Source of the DNA: Acidobacteriota bacterium | GTDB lineage: Bacteria; Acidobacteriota; Terriglobia; Acidiferrales; UBA7541 | Reading direction: 5' to 3' | Assembly (NCBI GenBank): GCA_003224075.1 | Contig: QHYF01000237.1 | Location: 5,377-14,562, forward strand | DNA length: 9,186 bases | In this document: piece after piece, positions 1 through 7,035 of the stretch | Layout: every line of letters begins with the position of its first letter | How positions within the stretch are numbered: position 1 is the first letter of the stretch | Made by a program: the position numbers and the translations under genes | Notes under the pieces: generated by a model | Told to the model about the DNA's origin: nothing | Databases searched by the model: none | The model's input: the letters and a program-made list of their open reading frames with translations, nothing else

Positions 1-636
1 CGACTAACGGCTGCGGAACTTGGGCACGCTCGATTGCTTCTCATATCGCGCGGCATTCCGTCTGACGCTTTTCTGATCGGTGTTCATCCGGGGGCGCGCG
101 TCGCCACGCGGCGTTGGGGTGAAGGACGTTTCGCCGAGGTCGTTCGCCGGGCCCTGAGCGAAAACAAGACGCACGTCCTGTGGTTTTCGGAACCTGGCTA
201 TTCCTGCGAAGTTCCCGCTTTCGAGCGCTGTCACGCAATGCGCCTTGATTTTCGCTCTTTTCTGGCCGTGCTTTCTCTCTGTAGGCTTCTCGTTTGCAAC
301 GACAGCGGCCCGATGCATGTTGCGAACTTATTGAACGTGCCGGTTGTGGCCGTCTTCGGCCCGACGCAGCCGGAGTGGTTCGGTCCACGCGGCCCAGAAG
401 ACCGCGTGGTGATCCGGCCGGAATTTTGGTGCCGGCCATGCCTTGATTATTGCATTTTCGACCAGCCCTATTGTCTGCGGACGATTTCGGTCGAAGAAGT
501 ATGGGGTGCCATCGAAGGTATTCTTCATCGGACTGATGCCTCGACACCAGAAAGAATGGCGTCGGTAGATGGATGCGAAGGAGTGATGGATGAACGCTGT
601 GTCCGGACCAATGTCGAACCGAAACGGGTTTTCTGA
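1..636 (+). CDS. Glycosyltransferase family 9 (heptosyltransferase-like), 5'-truncated by the window edge
   Basis: This is the C-terminal 211 residues of a GT9 (ADP-heptose:LPS heptosyltransferase-type) enzyme, which transfers a sugar from a nucleotide donor to a growing cell-surface glycan at the cytoplasmic face of the inner membrane. The frame is open from base 1, so the true start lies upstream; the TTG at 34 is internal. Seen: the family hallmark GVHPGA followed by RRWGEGRFAEV, then CNDSGPMHVANLLNVPVV and AVFGPTQPEWFGPRGP (the donor-binding DSGPMH and FGPT motifs), and a Cys cluster (WCRPC, then YC, then YC) common near the C-terminus of this family. The last 47 nt overlap the methyltransferase gene, suggesting translational coupling. 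The donor sugar cannot be told from sequence; outside LPS-core loci such enzymes need not use heptose. Family assignment is strong, specificity unknown. Confidence 0.92.
   Translation, partial: RLTAAELGHARLLLISRGIPSDAFLIGVHPGARVATRRWGEGRFAEVVRRALSENKTHVLWFSEPGYSCEVPAFERCHAMRLDFRSFLAVLSLCRLLVCNDSGPMHVANLLNVPVVAVFGPTQPEWFGPRGPEDRVVIRPEFWCRPCLDYCIFDQPYCLRTISVEEVWGAIEGILHRTDASTPERMASVDGCEGVMDERCVRTNVEPKRVF
578..583 (+). promoter_or_regulatory. Ribosome binding site of the first methyltransferase
   Basis: AAGGAG lies inside the end of the GT9 coding sequence with 6 nt before the ATG at 590. It fixes the start at 590 rather than at the in-frame ATG at 611, and so implies a real 47-nt gene overlap. 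Confidence 0.75.
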
Positions 637-1522
637 AACTTCGTCTGGGAGCGTCCCAGACCGAGGGACAAGCGGCGCAAGCCGAGCTGAGGATAGAATC
701 ATCGCAGCGAACGTGGATTTCTATCGTCAGATGGCGGGCAAGTACGACAGCTACGAAACTTACCTCTTTGACCCAATTCTACAACAGAGCCTCGAAGACG
801 ATCTCGACAAAATTGGTTCCTATTTCGTCTCATTGGGAAGAGCACCGTCTTGCCTCGAGTGTGGCGGAGGCACGGGTAACCTTACGTTGAAAATGTGCGC
901 GAGAGGGTGGACAGTGACCGTCGTGGATGTGTCCGACGAAATGCTGGCTCTATTGAAAGAAAAAACTCGGGCAAAGGGCTACTCGCCGACGCTCATCCGA
1001 AGCCCAATCGAGCGGTTCCTGGAAACGACCCGCGAAAGTTTTGACCTCGTCGCCTTCAGCGCAGTTCTTCACCACTTGCACTCCTATACGGCTATCGTGG
1101 AGCAGGCAACCTCCCGTGTACGCCCTGGGGGGCTCTTTTATTCGAATCACGATCCGGTCGTTCCGGAGCGACCGGCCTGGACTTGGGCTTTCGACTCACT
1201 CGACATAGCTGTTGCCAAGCTCATGTTTGATCCAGCGGACGTTTTGCCTGGCATCGGACGCCGCTTGCGAAAGATGATTTCAACCAGAGATCCCTCGCTC
1301 GGCCGGAGGGTGGTCAGCGCGGGCGACATCGCGGAATACCATGTCCGGGCCGGCGTAGACGACCAACAGATCGTTCGGCTACTGCAAGGGAAGGGATTCG
1401 CAATCGTTGAGCACGTGAGATATGCAACTGGAAGGAGTTCTGCCATCCGGTTCTTGAACGAACGCCTTCGACTTTTAGAAAGCTTCAAGATCATTGCGCG
1501 GCGCGATTCTGGACAAATGTAA
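590..1522 (+). CDS. Class I SAM-dependent methyltransferase
   Basis: This 310-residue protein has the Rossmann-type SAM-binding core. Motif I is LECGGGTGN (residues 89-97). The acidic end of strand 2 is VVDVS (D113, expected to hold the ribose hydroxyls). The post-motif strand is FDLVAFSAVLHHL (151-163), then VRPGGLFYSNHDP (177-189). This matches the Methyltransf_11/25-like family. The first ~35 residues are polar and probably disordered. The region from about 195 to 290 is an extra, Arg-rich C-terminal part that probably binds substrate and which I do not recognise. No membrane segment is evident, so it should be cytoplasmic. It sits between two glycosyltransferase genes, so O-methylation of a sugar or of a lipid-linked intermediate is the likely job; the substrate is inferred from context only. 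The stop overlaps the ATG at 1522 by one base (TAATG). Confidence 0.88.
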   Translation: MNAVSGPMSNRNGFSETSSGSVPDRGTSGASRAEDRIIAANVDFYRQMAGKYDSYETYLFDPILQQSLEDDLDKIGSYFVSLGRAPSCLECGGGTGNLTLKMCARGWTVTVVDVSDEMLALLKEKTRAKGYSPTLIRSPIERFLETTRESFDLVAFSAVLHHLHSYTAIVEQATSRVRPGGLFYSNHDPVVPERPAWTWAFDSLDIAVAKLMFDPADVLPGIGRRLRKMISTRDPSLGRRVVSAGDIAEYHVRAGVDDQQIVRLLQGKGFAIVEHVRYATGRSSAIRFLNERLRLLESFKIIARRDSGQM

Positions 1523-1544
1523 TGCGGGGTCCAACTCGCGCCGC

Positions 1545-1551
1545 AAAGGAG
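1545..1551 (+). promoter_or_regulatory. Ribosome binding site deciding the start of the fusion gene
   Basis: AAAGGAG lies 6 nt upstream of ATG 1558. The alternative ATG at 1522 overlaps the previous stop and has no comparable site, so 1558 is preferred. The 1522 start would add 12 residues of no recognisable character. Confidence 0.65.
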
Positions 1552-1557
1552 CGGAGT

Positions 1558-3147
1558 ATGGAGGTCGTGAGCGGTTTAAGAGATCGATTCCTGCACTGGG
1601 CAAGGCCCCTCCACCGGAAATTGCGCAGACAAAAGGTGGAGCTGTTCCTGCGTATAGTGAGAGATAGTTCCATGGAAGACACGCTACTGGATGTAGGCGG
1701 GGGGCCGGGAATTGATGGGGAGTTCCTCGGTTTGTATTCGAGCTTTTCGCGGGTTGTCGCCGTCAACTTAGACACGCAGCAGTTTCAAGTGCCCACGGGA
1801 ATTCACGTCAAGAAGGTTAAGGCGGATGGGTGTGACCTGCCGTTCGAGTCAGAATCGTTTGACTGGGTATTCTCCAACGCGGTGATCGAACACGTTGGAA
1901 ACTTTAAGAAACAGAAGCAATTTGCCGATGAGATTCGCCGCGTCGCCGCCAAGGGCTACTTTGTAACGACACCAAACAAGTTCTTTCCCCTCGAGCCACA
2001 CACGTTTTTGCCTTTCTACCAATTCTTGCCCACTCGGATTCAACGAAGACTAGCGCCCTATTCTCCCGGTTATCTCAAACAATACGAAGAAATTAATCTG
2101 CTGTCGGCCAAACAAATGCAAGAGCTTTTTCCTGAAGCGCGGGTAATGTCGGTGGGCTTGCCTGTTTTTGGAAATAGCCTGGTGGCATGGCACTTGAAAT
2201 CACAGAACCACAATATCAACGCGAAGGGGTCAGCCATCGGTTTTCCTTCTGCGTGTCCTTCTCTTAGGAGCTCTCCCGAAAACAAAATACACGTGGCGAC
2301 GAAGACTTGCAATAAGAAGCGGTTAGAAGATGCGCCTCACTTTGGAGTGTTGGGTGTGCGCATAAACGCGGTGCAAGTCCCCGACGTAGTAGCTCTCATG
2401 GAGCAGTGGATTTACGATCGTGGCCCGTGTCGCTCCATCGCCGCAACGAGCATGAACGGCATCGTCGAAGCGCAACATGATCCTTCCTTCAAGGAAATTC
2501 TGAATGCAACGGACCTGGTTGTGCCGGACGGTATGCCACTGATCTGGCTGGGCCGCCGCCAGGGCCACCGTCTGTCCAGGCGCGTTTACGGGCCGGACTT
2601 GATGCTGGCTTTTTGTGAAAAAACTTCCGGGCAGGGCTATCGACATTTTTTTTACGGAGGAGAGCGAGAGCCGGATGTGCCCGAACGTCTTGCGGAAATA
2701 CTCAAGATTCGATTCCCCGGAACTCAAGTCGTCGGCACCTACTCGCGACGCCTCTCGTCTTTAACCTCTGAAGAAGACGACGAAATTTTGGCGATGATTT
2801 CGTGCGCCGCACCGGATGTGCTGTGGGTGGGCTTGGGTGAGCCAAGGCAAGTGCGCTGGATGCACGAGCACAAGGACCGGTTGCGCGTCCCCGTGATCGT
2901 GGGCGTCGGCGCGGCGTTTGACATGCTTTCGGGAAGACGGAAACAAGCTCCCCGCTGGATGCGCGAACACGGTTTGGAATGGTCCTTCCGTCTTTTGCAG
3001 GAGCCCCGCCGTCTGTGGCGGCGTTATCTCGTTTACGGTACACAGTTCATCGCCTACCTGGCTCTTGAGAGCCTGCGGCTGAAGAACTTCCAGGCCAGCG
3101 GGGCGCAACCGCCAAATCGCATGTCGGGCAAGCAAGTGCGCACGTAA
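1558..3147 (+). CDS. Fusion protein: SAM-dependent methyltransferase + WecG/TagA/CpsF (GT26) glycosyltransferase
   Basis: The protein is 529 residues long from this start. Residues ~20-215 are a Methyltransf_11-like domain: motif I LDVGGGPG (44-51), FESESFDWVFSNAVIEH (96-112), then YFVTTPNKFFPLEPHT. Residues ~218-260 are a polar, Ser/Lys/Asn-rich linker. Residues ~263-510 are a GT26 domain: FGVLGVRINA, then VVPDGMPLIW (Asp324 at the position of the proposed catalytic Asp of TagA), FYGGE, VLWVGLGEPRQ, VGVGAAFDMLSG, and APRWM-EHGLEW-FRLLQEPRRLWRRYL. GT26 enzymes (WecG adds ManNAcA, TagA adds ManNAc) act on undecaprenyl-diphosphate sugars at the inner membrane. GT26 domains are normally ~240 residues and stand alone. 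The linker shows no well-placed internal start codon, so one polypeptide is likely. The usual E in the 'PKQE' motif is V here (PRQV). It may methylate the glycan that it extends (inference). Confidence 0.88.
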   Translation: MEVVSGLRDRFLHWARPLHRKLRRQKVELFLRIVRDSSMEDTLLDVGGGPGIDGEFLGLYSSFSRVVAVNLDTQQFQVPTGIHVKKVKADGCDLPFESESFDWVFSNAVIEHVGNFKKQKQFADEIRRVAAKGYFVTTPNKFFPLEPHTFLPFYQFLPTRIQRRLAPYSPGYLKQYEEINLLSAKQMQELFPEARVMSVGLPVFGNSLVAWHLKSQNHNINAKGSAIGFPSACPSLRSSPENKIHVATKTCNKKRLEDAPHFGVLGVRINAVQVPDVVALMEQWIYDRGPCRSIAATSMNGIVEAQHDPSFKEILNATDLVVPDGMPLIWLGRRQGHRLSRRVYGPDLMLAFCEKTSGQGYRHFFYGGEREPDVPERLAEILKIRFPGTQVVGTYSRRLSSLTSEEDDEILAMISCAAPDVLWVGLGEPRQVRWMHEHKDRLRVPVIVGVGAAFDMLSGRRKQAPRWMREHGLEWSFRLLQEPRRLWRRYLVYGTQFIAYLALESLRLKNFQASGAQPPNRMSGKQVRT

Positions 3148-3398
3148 CCTTTCCGCACGCATGAGCAGGGGCTTGATGGCCGATGAGTTCCCGTCAGGTG
3201 TTCACCTGCATTCCAATTCAAGGCTGCACCGTATCGACTGGCCCTTTCACGGTCTCTAATCTGGAATCGCCCGGTCAGTGTCTTAGGGTGGGTATCAACG
3301 CATTTCGATTGGCAAACATACGCATCCAAATGGCGGTCTTCGGTGCGCTGGCGAGCCTTCAATTCTCTCTCAGTTTTCTGCACGGGATGGGAACAGCA
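3148..3398. other. Leader between the glycosyltransferase block and the export block
   Basis: About 250 nt separate the fusion gene from the preferred start of the export gene, whereas other junctions here overlap or are at most 35 nt. The export frame is open back to ATG 3183, which would add 72 residues, but those residues resemble no family I know and the upstream site (AGGGG, 11 nt away) is weak. A 32-codon frame (3161-3259) also exists without support. A perfect palindrome lies at 3195-3208. I see no convincing sigma70 promoter and no hairpin followed by a T-run. Confidence 0.4.
3195..3208. promoter_or_regulatory. Perfect palindrome CAGGTG-TT-CACCTG, possible operator
   Basis: Two 6-bp arms are exact reverse complements around a TT centre. 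A short-spaced dyad of this type suits a dimeric regulator better than a terminator, because the loop is too small and no T-run follows. It lies about 190 nt ahead of the preferred start of the export gene, in the only sizeable gap of the cluster. A 12-bp dyad can arise by chance, and no regulator can be named. Confidence 0.3.
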
Positions 3399-4622
3399 AT
3401 GTTCACGGTTTTGAGGCAATCGTTGTGCATTCGAGCGCCTCTTTACTCCGGCTGTGCGCTTTTAATGACCGCGTCGTTGTTGTGTTTCCCTGATTGGCTC
3501 GTGTGCGCCACGACTGCTGTTGGTTCCGATCAGAACAGGCAGGAAGTCCCTTCCACACGAGAATCGGGAGTCCAAAGCCAGATCTTGCCTCCTTCAAACC
3601 TGGAAACGGCCGAGGCTTGGAATCGCCGCCTAAAGGCACTTCTGGAATCAAACCCATCGGCACCTGCGGTAAGCCCTCAGGAATATCGCATCGGCTCCGA
3701 AGACGTCCTCAACATCAATGTTTTCCAAGCGCAGGAGTTGAATCGCGAAGTCCGCGTTTCGGCGAGCGGTGAAATCTCGTTGCCCTTGCTTGGGTCCGTT
3801 CGAGCAACCGGATTGACGCCGCGCGAACTGGAATTTGTACTTCAGGAGCTTCTCCACCGGAGCTATATGAAAGATCCTCACGTGAGCGTGTTTGTGCACG
3901 AGATGCAGAGCCATCCTGTTTCGGTGATGGGGGCGGTGAAACGGCCCGGCGTTTTCCAGATACGTGGAAGTAAAACGCTGCTCGAGGTTCTCTCCCTCTC
4001 CGAAGGCTTAGCCGATGACGCAGGAGAAACCGTCATCATTCTGCGAGGCGCGGCTCTGCCCGTGGAGTCAGACCCTGCTGCGGATCGCCCCCCCGCGATG
4101 GCTCAATCTTCCCCTGGCGCGCAAAACGCTGGGGAGGAGAACGCAGCTTCCTCGGCCATCAAGCGCAATGGATCTGCATCCGAGAGCGTCGTTCAAGTGA
4201 ACTTGAAGGCCCTCCTTGAGTCGGCCGATCCTCGCAACAACCCATGGGTTCATCCCGGCGACATCGTCAAGGTCACTCGTGCTGGGATTGTTTACGTGAT
4301 TGGCGAGGTGCGAAGGCCTGGTGGGTTTGCTCTGAAGTCGAATGAGAAAATCTCCGTCCTGCAGGCGCTCGCTTTGAGTGAGGGTCTTACTCGGACCGCC
4401 TCGAAAGGCGAAGCGCGCATCATCCGTACGGATCAGCAAAGCGGTGAACGAAAGGAGACTCCGATTGACTTGGGGAAGATCCTGACGGGGAAGGCTCCGG
4501 ATCCTATGCTCGAACCGAAAGACATTGTTTTCGTGCCGAACAGCGCTGTGAAGAGCACGTTCGGCCGGGGAGTGGAAGCTGCAGCGCAGACACTCACGGG
4601 CCTCCTGATCTTCCATTGGTGA
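3399..4622 (+). CDS. Polysaccharide export protein, Wza-like, with two SLBB-type regions
   Basis: A secreted 407-residue protein from this start. A basic N-terminus and hydrophobic stretch (residues ~10-38, ending near VCATTA) look like a signal peptide; no Cys sits in a good lipobox, so it may not be a lipoprotein as Wza is. Residues 95-168 form the Poly_export domain (EYRIGSEDVLNINVF, GEISLPLLGSVRATGLT, DPHVSVFV). SLBB-like segments follow at ~172-215 (PVSVMGAVKRPGVFQI) and ~296-345 (IVYVIGEVRRPGGFAL, LSEGLTRTA). Between them is a Pro/Ala/Ser-rich insert (~218-263) containing a C7 run. The C-terminal ~20 residues (VEAAAQTLTGLLIFHW) could form the membrane helix by which Wza-type octamers cross the outer membrane. 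GGGAA lies 6 nt before the start; ATG 3387 is an in-frame alternative four codons upstream, and ATG 3183 is the longest. The gene ends 4 nt before the kinase gene, its expected partner. Confidence 0.88.
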   Translation: MFTVLRQSLCIRAPLYSGCALLMTASLLCFPDWLVCATTAVGSDQNRQEVPSTRESGVQSQILPPSNLETAEAWNRRLKALLESNPSAPAVSPQEYRIGSEDVLNINVFQAQELNREVRVSASGEISLPLLGSVRATGLTPRELEFVLQELLHRSYMKDPHVSVFVHEMQSHPVSVMGAVKRPGVFQIRGSKTLLEVLSLSEGLADDAGETVIILRGAALPVESDPAADRPPAMAQSSPGAQNAGEENAASSAIKRNGSASESVVQVNLKALLESADPRNNPWVHPGDIVKVTRAGIVYVIGEVRRPGGFALKSNEKISVLQALALSEGLTRTASKGEARIIRTDQQSGERKETPIDLGKILTGKAPDPMLEPKDIVFVPNSAVKSTFGRGVEAAAQTLTGLLIFHW

Positions 4623-4626
4623 GAGC

Positions 4627-7017
4627 ATGGAGGACCAGAAACAAGTCGAGCTATACGGCCGTGGCCATCGACTCGATCGGCGGGGGCCAGGCGCACTCGA
4701 TGGCCGGGTCGTTGAGCTGCCTGATTCCTACGAGATCCTAGAGTCTGACGAGGGGCTTGACCTTCGCGCTTATGGCCGCATTCTGCACAAGCGCCTGCCG
4801 ACAATCCTGATCGTCTTTTTCATCTTGTTTACGACAATTCTTGTCGTGACGCTCAAGCAACGATCCGTCTATCGCGCTCAGGTATTGCTCGAAATTCAGA
4901 AGGAGAACCCGGACATTCCGACCATCAAGGAGCTCTATGAGCTCGAGGCCGTCTCCGACGCATACCTGAGGACGCAATACAACATCCTGGCCAGTGAAAG
5001 CCTGTCGCGCCGCGTCATTGAACAGCTCCGTCTCGACACTCTTCCCGAATTCAACTCCCCCAGGTGGTGGCAGATTTGGCCAAAGACGAAAAAGCCTTCC
5101 ACGGCACAAACTTTCGCAATCGGTCCGGTCCCCGCGGGTGGCGATCGGGAGCTCTCTCAGCGGGTCCTGGAACGATTTCAAGATCAGTTGACCGTCGATC
5201 CCGTCAACCGCAGCCGCCTCGTCACCGTTCGATTTGACTCGCGCGATCCTGAACTTGCCGCGCGCGTCGTCAACACCCTTGCCGCGGACTATGTAGATCA
5301 GAGCCTGGAAGCACGATGGCAAGCAACGCAGAAGGCTGCGGAGTGGCTTACGCAGCAGCTGGTGGGTGTGAAAGCGAAACTGGAGAAATCGGAAGACGAG
5401 CTCCAAACTTATGCGCGGCGCAACGGCCTCGTCTTTCTTGAAACTGACAAGGGCGCCAGTCAGAATGTCGCGAACGAGCGGTTGCAGCAATTACAGGAGC
5501 AGCTAACCAAGGCGCAAGCCGAGCGATACGAAAAAGAAGCGCTCTACCGGTTGGTTCAAACGGGCGAGTACGAGTCCCTGCCTGGCGTGTTCGAGAATAA
5601 ACTGATCCAGGACTTGAGCGAGCGCTTGGCCGAACTCAAGCGCGAGCATGCCCAGTTGTCGACGACGTTCAATGCCGATTATCCGCGCGTAAAGGAGATT
5701 CAAAGCCAGATCGATGAAATCGAGGGCTCCCTCCAGGTGGAGCGTAAGCGCGCCGCCGACCGGATTGCCAACGATTATTCCGCCGCGGTGCGCCGCGAAA
5801 ACCTGGTTCAGCAGGCACTGGGCGAGCAGCAAGAGCAGGTAAGCCTGATTGCCGAAAAGTCCGTGCAATACAACATTCTGAAACGCGAGGTCGACACGAA
5901 CAAACAGCTCTACGAGGGCCTGCTGCAGCGGCTGAAAGAAGCGGGAGTCTCAGCAAGTCTAAAGGCGAGCAACATCCGCATCGTGGATTCCGCTGAACCA
6001 CCTGCGAGACCCGTCAAGCCCAGAATCGCACTGAATCTGATGGTGGCTGCGTTTCTCGGATTAGGGCTCGGTGTCTGCGCCGCGTTCTTCCAGGAACGTA
6101 TGGATAATACGCTCAAAGGCGATGACGACGTCGAGCGGCTGTTTGGTCTTCCGTCTTTGGCTTTGATTCCTGTTGTGCCCCCATCAAATGGCGACCAGCA
6201 TGGCATCCATAGGTTCCTCCAACAGGACAAGGCTCTCGTGCTCAAAGGGAATGGGACCGGCAAAGACGCGCGTTCATCCTGGCACCGAATCGATCTAGAC
6301 GGAACGCAACATGGCGCCCTCGTCGAAGCGTTCCGTAGTCTCCGTACCTCAGTTTTGCTCTCGACCCCGGACCGGCCTCCGGGCTCGCTGTTGGTCACGA
6401 GTACGCAGCCTGCTGAGGGTAAGACCACAGTCGCCTGTAACCTGGCGATTTCGCTTGCGCAGCTCGGTCACAGAGTTTTACTTGTGGATGCAGACTTACG
6501 GTTTCCCTCTCTGCACAAATTGTTCGGCACAAGTGGAAGCCTAGGCCTGGTCAGCTACCTCACCGGCCAGCAGGATTGGCACGCCGCAGTGCGCCCTTGC
6601 GGGTCGCATGGTCTTGATGTTTTGGTGTGCGGCCCCGTGCCTCCGAATCCGTCCGAGCTTCTATCTTCGCAGAGCATGGGAGCGTTGGTCCGGTCTGCAA
6701 AAACGGAGTATGGGTTTATAATTCTTGATTCTTCGCCTATGCTTGCCCTGGCCGATAGCCGCATCCTCGCTCCGTTGGTGGACGGGGTGCTCTTGGTGGT
6801 TAAGAGCGGGACCACGCCTCGCGAGCAAATACTTCACGCGCAATCCGGAATCCGCAGCGTGGGCGGAAACTTGATCGGCGTCGTGCTGAACAGCGTGGAT
6901 ATCCGCACGAACGGCTACTACAACTATGGCCCGTATGGTCCCGATGCGCGCCCCCCTTTGCAAGAGACTTTCGCTACAACAGATTTCGAGACGCCTCAAC
7001 AAAAAGCGAGCGACTGA
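4627..7017 (+). CDS. Polysaccharide co-polymerase with fused BY-kinase (Wzc-type chain-length determinant/tyrosine autokinase)
   Basis: An inner-membrane protein of 796 residues controlling chain length and export. Residues ~44-90 form the Wzz-type start (LDLRAYGRILHKR, then a membrane segment at ~57-76). Residues ~175-440 are a long periplasmic coiled-coil-rich region (many Glu/Gln/Leu heptads). A GNVR-like end (YNILKREVDTNKQLYEGLLQ) and the Pro-rich ARPVKP lead into the second membrane segment (~467-487). The C-terminal kinase has EAFRSLRTS (567-575), Walker A TSTQPAEGKTT (591-601, Lys599), Walker A' LLVDADLR (618-625) and Walker B FIILDSSP (697-704; the usual PP is SP). The tail carries Tyr 764, 765, 767 and 770 (GYYNYGPYG), the autophosphorylated cluster. 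Kinase and membrane parts are one chain, as in proteobacterial Wzc. It follows the export gene by 4 nt. No Wzb-type phosphatase gene is visible here. Confidence 0.94.
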   Translation: MEDQKQVELYGRGHRLDRRGPGALDGRVVELPDSYEILESDEGLDLRAYGRILHKRLPTILIVFFILFTTILVVTLKQRSVYRAQVLLEIQKENPDIPTIKELYELEAVSDAYLRTQYNILASESLSRRVIEQLRLDTLPEFNSPRWWQIWPKTKKPSTAQTFAIGPVPAGGDRELSQRVLERFQDQLTVDPVNRSRLVTVRFDSRDPELAARVVNTLAADYVDQSLEARWQATQKAAEWLTQQLVGVKAKLEKSEDELQTYARRNGLVFLETDKGASQNVANERLQQLQEQLTKAQAERYEKEALYRLVQTGEYESLPGVFENKLIQDLSERLAELKREHAQLSTTFNADYPRVKEIQSQIDEIEGSLQVERKRAADRIANDYSAAVRRENLVQQALGEQQEQVSLIAEKSVQYNILKREVDTNKQLYEGLLQRLKEAGVSASLKASNIRIVDSAEPPARPVKPRIALNLMVAAFLGLGLGVCAAFFQERMDNTLKGDDDVERLFGLPSLALIPVVPPSNGDQHGIHRFLQQDKALVLKGNGTGKDARSSWHRIDLDGTQHGALVEAFRSLRTSVLLSTPDRPPGSLLVTSTQPAEGKTTVACNLAISLAQLGHRVLLVDADLRFPSLHKLFGTSGSLGLVSYLTGQQDWHAAVRPCGSHGLDVLVCGPVPPNPSELLSSQSMGALVRSAKTEYGFIILDSSPMLALADSRILAPLVDGVLLVVKSGTTPREQILHAQSGIRSVGGNLIGVVLNSVDIRTNGYYNYGPYGPDARPPLQETFATTDFETPQQKASD

Positions 7018-7035
7018 TCCATCGCGAGCCTTTTC

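Noticed and set aside
2293..2352. Separate internal start for the GT26 domain (GTG 2293, GTG 2347, TTG 2350)
   Set aside because: None has a ribosome site at normal distance: AGGAG at 2266-2270 is 22 nt from GTG 2293, and the ATG at 2330 is out of frame.
3309..3325. TTGGCA-like element considered as a sigma54 or sigma70 promoter
   Set aside because: The spacing between GG and GC is one base short for sigma54, and no -10-like hexamer sits 16-18 nt downstream for sigma70.
4738..5490. Long minus-strand frame (250 codons) opposite the kinase gene
   Set aside because: It lies wholly inside a well-supported gene, its translation is low in recognisable motifs, and codon-bias shadows of this kind are common in GC-rich DNA.
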